The position numbers and the translations under genes are program-made. A model generated the notes under the pieces. It searched no databases, was not told the DNA's origin, and saw nothing but the letters and a program-made list of their open reading frames with translations. From Blastocatellia bacterium (GTDB lineage: Bacteria; Acidobacteriota; Blastocatellia; Pyrinomonadales; Pyrinomonadaceae), in NCBI GenBank assembly GCA_003175865.1, contig PSRF01000386.1, positions 1-9,203 of the forward strand: a stretch of DNA of 9,203 bases. The letters are read 5' to 3'. Below are positions 6,475 through 9,203 of the stretch, piece after piece; within the stretch, counting starts at the first letter, position 1; each line of letters starts with the position of its first letter.

Positions 6475-8667
6475 TCAGAACACTCGGCCGATTCGGAAGA
6501 AGAATTTCTGATGACCGGTCGCACCGTAGGCTCCTCCAACCAACACCGGTCCAAACAAGGTCTTCACGACGAGCGCAGCGCTAACATCCGTAGGCAGGGA
6601 AGAAACGGTGGGCATGTCGTAGACTTTGCCAATCTCATACGTTCCGACGGCATAAATTCTGTCGCCCAGTAAGGGTGGCAGCTCCCGCAGTTGACGGATG
6701 TAACCAGCTTTGAACAGGAAGTACTGGTTGGTGAGAAATTCGTTTATGCCGTAGGCGACCAGATTTTGACTGCCGCCTAATGAGAATGGCGGGAATCCAG
6801 TCTGGTGGTAAGTAAAGGTAGTACCACCAGCAGCCGAGGAGAACACGGAAGAGGATTTATTCAAGGGTTTGAAAAATGATAATTGCGTTTCCGCTAAGGG
6901 AAAGCCGGATTGGGCGCCAGGATTAGCATCGTACCACTGCGATCTGAAGTGCACGTCCAATCCGCTTCGTGGAATGATTGGATCATCGCGGCCCAGTCGA
7001 TCGTAGCGCAGCGATGTGATTCCAACCCGCCCCTCGAGAGTGCCAAACGTTGCAGAACCTATAGATGGCGAGAATTTTTCCTGGGCGGCCTCGTAGCCGA
7101 TTCGCAGCTCACTGCCGCGGCTGAATGTATACCCGAAGTCCAACGCGCCTCCACCCTGGCGTTTGCGGTACTCAGCAATAGGGGTATTTCCCTTATAAAA
7201 GTTTGTCTGAACATTTTGTGCATACGCGCGGGGGGCGACAAACCAGCGCAGAGTTTCTCCGAACGGACGGTAAAATTCCGATCTCACACTGTGCTCGGAT
7301 CCCAGAGTCACATCATTTCGCCATTCCGAACCAAAACCTCCTACATCGAGAAATGTAATGCGGGCACCAATGAGGAACTGCACGTTGTTGTATTGCGACC
7401 CATCAATAACAAGCAGTGGTCGAATAATTGGCGGACCGTATTCTTTTTCGTCAGCGACAATCAACAGACCTTGTTCGCCATTTTTCTCAATCATGCGATA
7501 ACCGACACGAGAATAGCGTCCCACTCCGGTCAAGTAGGTAAGCTGGCGGTCAAGATTGGCTTTATCTACTGGTTTTCCCAAATTCCCCGACATCTTCTGT
7601 TCGATGTCCTTCGAGAGCGCTGGCGTGGTGCCAGTAACTTGCACGAACTCAGGCACCGGGATACTTTTTCGCCGCGCATCGCGTTGCGCCAGGTAACTGC
7701 GCCAGCTAACCTCGTCTATGCTGAATGCAGAAAGTAAGGCCGCCTTGCTGGCAGTCGCCTCATATCCTAGCCGGATAATCTCATCATTTTTTTCATAGTC
7801 GCTCGAACTGTATTCCTGCAGGGGTACCGAAATCAGAACGTCGGCCTTTTCTATGCTTCTGAGTTCGTTGGCGGCAACCACAACCGACACAGATCGGCCC
7901 AGTACGCCAAAGGACGATAGAGGTTCTTTGGCCACTAGGGGCTTGGTCTGTAAATGAACTGCGATAACCAGGTCCGCTCCCATCTTTTTCGCAACATCGA
8001 CAGGTAGATTTTCCAGCAGACCACCGTCAACCAGGACCGAGTTGTCAGTTCTTATCGGAGTGAAGATACCTGGTAAAGACATCGTCGCGCGTAGCGCCCG
8101 AGCCAAAGAACCTTGGCGAAAGACGAACTCCTTGCCCGAAACCAAATCCGTAGCCAGACAGGCGAATGGGATTGGAAGATCGTCAAAAGTATTCATTTCC
8201 GAATAGGGGAGAGCGATACGGTCGAGAATCAAGCCCACCTGGTGCCCAGGATTAAAACCTTCAGGGAACCTAATGCCGTTCTTAATTCCGAATTCAAGTC
8301 CGTTGGGATACTGCTCCGCATCTTGTTTGCGCCGAAACGAGAGATCACGGTAAGGAACTTGCCCTCTTAAAACTTCATTCCAGTCAATCGCGTCCACGAT
8401 GTCGCGAATGTCACCAGGAGAATTTCCCGTCGCATAAATGCCGCCAACCAGTCCGCCCATGCTCGTTCCGGCAATATAACTGACGGGGATACGGTGTTCT
8501 TCGAGCCATTGCAGCACTCCAATATGGGCAAGGCCGAGAGCGGCTCCCCCTTCCAGAGCCAATCCAATTTTCGGGTGCTTGGGCGTCGGGGTCCGATATT
8601 GCGGGAAAGCGACCGAGCTGAAAACAAGGAGAATAATGAGAAAGCTGGTCGCTCTGAGCGTTGGCAT
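6475..8667 (-). CDS. Patatin-like phospholipase with POTRA and BamA-like barrel (PlpD-type, type Vd)
   Basis: A 730-residue protein, close in length to P. aeruginosa PlpD, in which a lipase is carried by its own outer-membrane barrel. Residues 1-23 form a signal peptide. The patatin domain (about 32-310) has the oxyanion loop EGGAALG (39-45), nucleophile Ser69 in GTSMGG (67-72) and catalytic Asp214 in VDGG (213-216). ATDLVSGKE and SLPGIFTPI also match the family. About 338-412 resembles one POTRA unit (FVQVTG through VADEKEYG). From about 415 strand-rich sequence forms the barrel, ending KFFFRIGRVF with a terminal Phe. The expected reaction is hydrolysis of phospholipid acyl esters at the cell surface or outside. 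The oxyanion loop has Leu44 where Arg or Lys is common. The start at 8667 begins the signal peptide, with GAGG about 11 bases upstream, slightly far. A frame open to 8742 adds 25 unlikely residues. Confidence 0.92.
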   Translation of the reverse strand: MPTLRATSFLIILLVFSSVAFPQYRTPTPKHPKIGLALEGGAALGLAHIGVLQWLEEHRIPVSYIAGTSMGGLVGGIYATGNSPGDIRDIVDAIDWNEVLRGQVPYRDLSFRRKQDAEQYPNGLEFGIKNGIRFPEGFNPGHQVGLILDRIALPYSEMNTFDDLPIPFACLATDLVSGKEFVFRQGSLARALRATMSLPGIFTPIRTDNSVLVDGGLLENLPVDVAKKMGADLVIAVHLQTKPLVAKEPLSSFGVLGRSVSVVVAANELRSIEKADVLISVPLQEYSSSDYEKNDEIIRLGYEATASKAALLSAFSIDEVSWRSYLAQRDARRKSIPVPEFVQVTGTTPALSKDIEQKMSGNLGKPVDKANLDRQLTYLTGVGRYSRVGYRMIEKNGEQGLLIVADEKEYGPPIIRPLLVIDGSQYNNVQFLIGARITFLDVGGFGSEWRNDVTLGSEHSVRSEFYRPFGETLRWFVAPRAYAQNVQTNFYKGNTPIAEYRKRQGGGALDFGYTFSRGSELRIGYEAAQEKFSPSIGSATFGTLEGRVGITSLRYDRLGRDDPIIPRSGLDVHFRSQWYDANPGAQSGFPLAETQLSFFKPLNKSSSVFSSAAGGTTFTYHQTGFPPFSLGGSQNLVAYGINEFLTNQYFLFKAGYIRQLRELPPLLGDRIYAVGTYEIGKVYDMPTVSSLPTDVSAALVVKTLFGPVLVGGAYGATGHQKFFFRIGRVF

Positions 8668-8675
8668 TTGGTTTT

Positions 8676-8870
8676 CTACCTCACGAAGCAGAACAATTCG
8701 TTCAGGCTCATGCCGCAAATTGTTTTTAGTTCGACGAGCCAAGGGTGGTCTTCCGCTGGATCCATTTGCCGCGAATACCGCAGATGTTTTTCTTGCGTGC
8801 GGAACAAGTATGCGAGTTGTGCCTTTGTAATCGGCACGATTGGCTCATAGAACGCGATTTCTTCGAACAT
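8676..8870 (-). CDS. Possible small protein just upstream of the patatin gene
   Basis: A frame of 64 residues beginning MFEEIAFYEPIVPITKAQLA and ending SLNELFCFVR. Its stop lies 8 bases before the patatin ATG, so the patatin ribosome site sits in its last codons, which would suit translational coupling. Composition looks protein-like (balanced charge, aromatic residues, no low complexity). There is no signal peptide or membrane segment from this start. Longer starts at 8897 and 9002 exist, the former adding a short hydrophobic run. None has a good ribosome site, and I recognise no family. It may equally be a chance open frame in the leader. Confidence 0.3.
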   Translation of the reverse strand: MFEEIAFYEPIVPITKAQLAYLFRTQEKHLRYSRQMDPAEDHPWLVELKTICGMSLNELFCFVR

Positions 8871-9056
8871 AAACTTTGCATATAGCAACAACATCATTGG
8901 GGCGAACTGTAACTTCTGCCAGTTTGCCTCTACGGGAGTGCTGTCTAACCTTGAGTGCGAAAACCGAGCTTGTATATCGACTAGGTCTGGTGTTCGAAAC
9001 ACTATTTCGGGTAAAACCCTTTGCCATTTTCAGTCGCATTCTCCGGGAGTGTGCCA
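8871..9056. other. Divergent intergenic stretch between the patatin side and the right-edge gene
   Basis: With the doubtful small frame at 8676-8870, the whole non-coding gap between the patatin start and the right-edge gene is 389 bases (8668-9056). This part holds a candidate plus-strand promoter (8951-8978) and a short inverted repeat, GTGTT-CGA-AACAC (8990-9002), just downstream of it, placed where an operator could sit. I see no RNA gene or mobile element. Confidence 0.5.
8951..8978 (+). promoter_or_regulatory. Candidate promoter for the right-edge gene
   Basis: TTGAGT (8951-8956) and TATATC (8973-8978) match four of six bases each of the sigma-70 -35 and -10 consensus, with a 16-base spacer. 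Transcription would start near 8985, about 70 bases before the ATG at 9057. The matches are modest. Confidence 0.28.
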
Positions 9057-9203
9057 ATGCAAACCGAATATGAGTTTCGTGTCATTAGATCATCTCTGCA
9101 GACTACGGAAAGGCAACTGTTGATTGCCCGGCGATCCCGATGTTTTAGACACACTCTGTTCATGTTGAGCCTGTTGTTCTTTTTGCCATTCTTTGGATGT
9201 GGC
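9057..9203 (+). CDS. N-terminus of a membrane-anchored or lipoprotein-like protein (runs off right edge)
   Basis: A frame open from ATG 9057 to the last base gives 49 residues. GGGAG ends 7 bases before the ATG, a good ribosome site. Residues 1-32 are polar (MQTEYEFRVIRSSLQTTERQ onward), with a basic cluster RRSRCFRH at 25-32. A hydrophobic run LFMLSLLFFLPFFG (34-47) follows, then Cys48. The FFGC could be a lipobox, though Phe at -3 is not ideal, so either a lipoprotein or a signal-anchored protein is likely. The region before the hydrophobic core is unusually long for a signal peptide. A restart at Met36 would leave too short a leader and lacks a ribosome site. The twin arginine does not fit the Tat pattern. 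Function cannot be judged from this part. Confidence 0.6.
   Translation, partial: MQTEYEFRVIRSSLQTTERQLLIARRSRCFRHTLFMLSLLFFLPFFGCG

Noticed and set aside
6910..7737. Plus-strand frame of 275 codons
   Set aside because: It is antisense to the barrel and POTRA part of the patatin gene and shows no recognisable domain.
8668..8742. Extension of the patatin protein by 25 residues
   Set aside because: It is charged and precedes a clear signal peptide, and the shorter ATG has a plausible ribosome site.

Overview
The window reads like chromosomal DNA of a Gram-negative soil-type bacterium, most likely an Acidobacteriota member. This is inferred from family resemblance, not from a marker gene: an M48 protease of a type I recognise from acidobacterial genomes, a periplasmic protein joining a beta-rich front domain to a Spy/CpxP-like helical tail, an outer-membrane barrel ending in a typical C-terminal strand, and a patatin fused to a BamA-like barrel. 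Base composition is mixed with no obvious island of odd composition. I saw no tRNA, rRNA, CRISPR array, transposase or integrase.

Layout, left to right. A membrane protein runs off the left edge on the minus strand (1-358). A secreted M48 metalloprotease follows, also minus (607-1650). A 366-base divergent gap separates it from a plus-strand pair with a 4-base ATGA overlap: a VIT1/CCC1-like membrane transporter (2017-2757) and a small secreted beta-barrel-like protein (2754-3401). A Spy-like periplasmic protein lies on the minus strand (3470-4147). Then come a stand-alone response-regulator receiver on plus (4436-4807) and, convergent to it, a minus-strand gene for a degenerate receiver joined to an RsbW-type ATPase (4919-5801). 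That gene is broken by a frameshift at a short CA repeat. Divergent from it is the C-terminal part of an outer-membrane barrel protein (5977-6387), apparently a remnant. A strong hairpin separates this from a 730-residue patatin phospholipase with POTRA and barrel domains (6475-8667, minus). A divergent region with a possible small gene leads to a secreted or lipoprotein-like gene that runs off the right edge (9057-9203).

The common theme is the cell envelope: protease, periplasmic chaperone-like protein, transporter plus barrel, truncated barrel, and patatin barrel. A small signalling cluster (lone receiver, pseudo-receiver/ATPase) sits in the middle. Apart from the overlapping transporter/barrel pair, genes mostly alternate strands and look like separate transcription units. 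I see no multi-gene defence, biosynthetic or mobile system. The least routine items are the frameshifted signalling gene, the transporter/barrel pair, the truncated barrel, and two genes open at the window edges.
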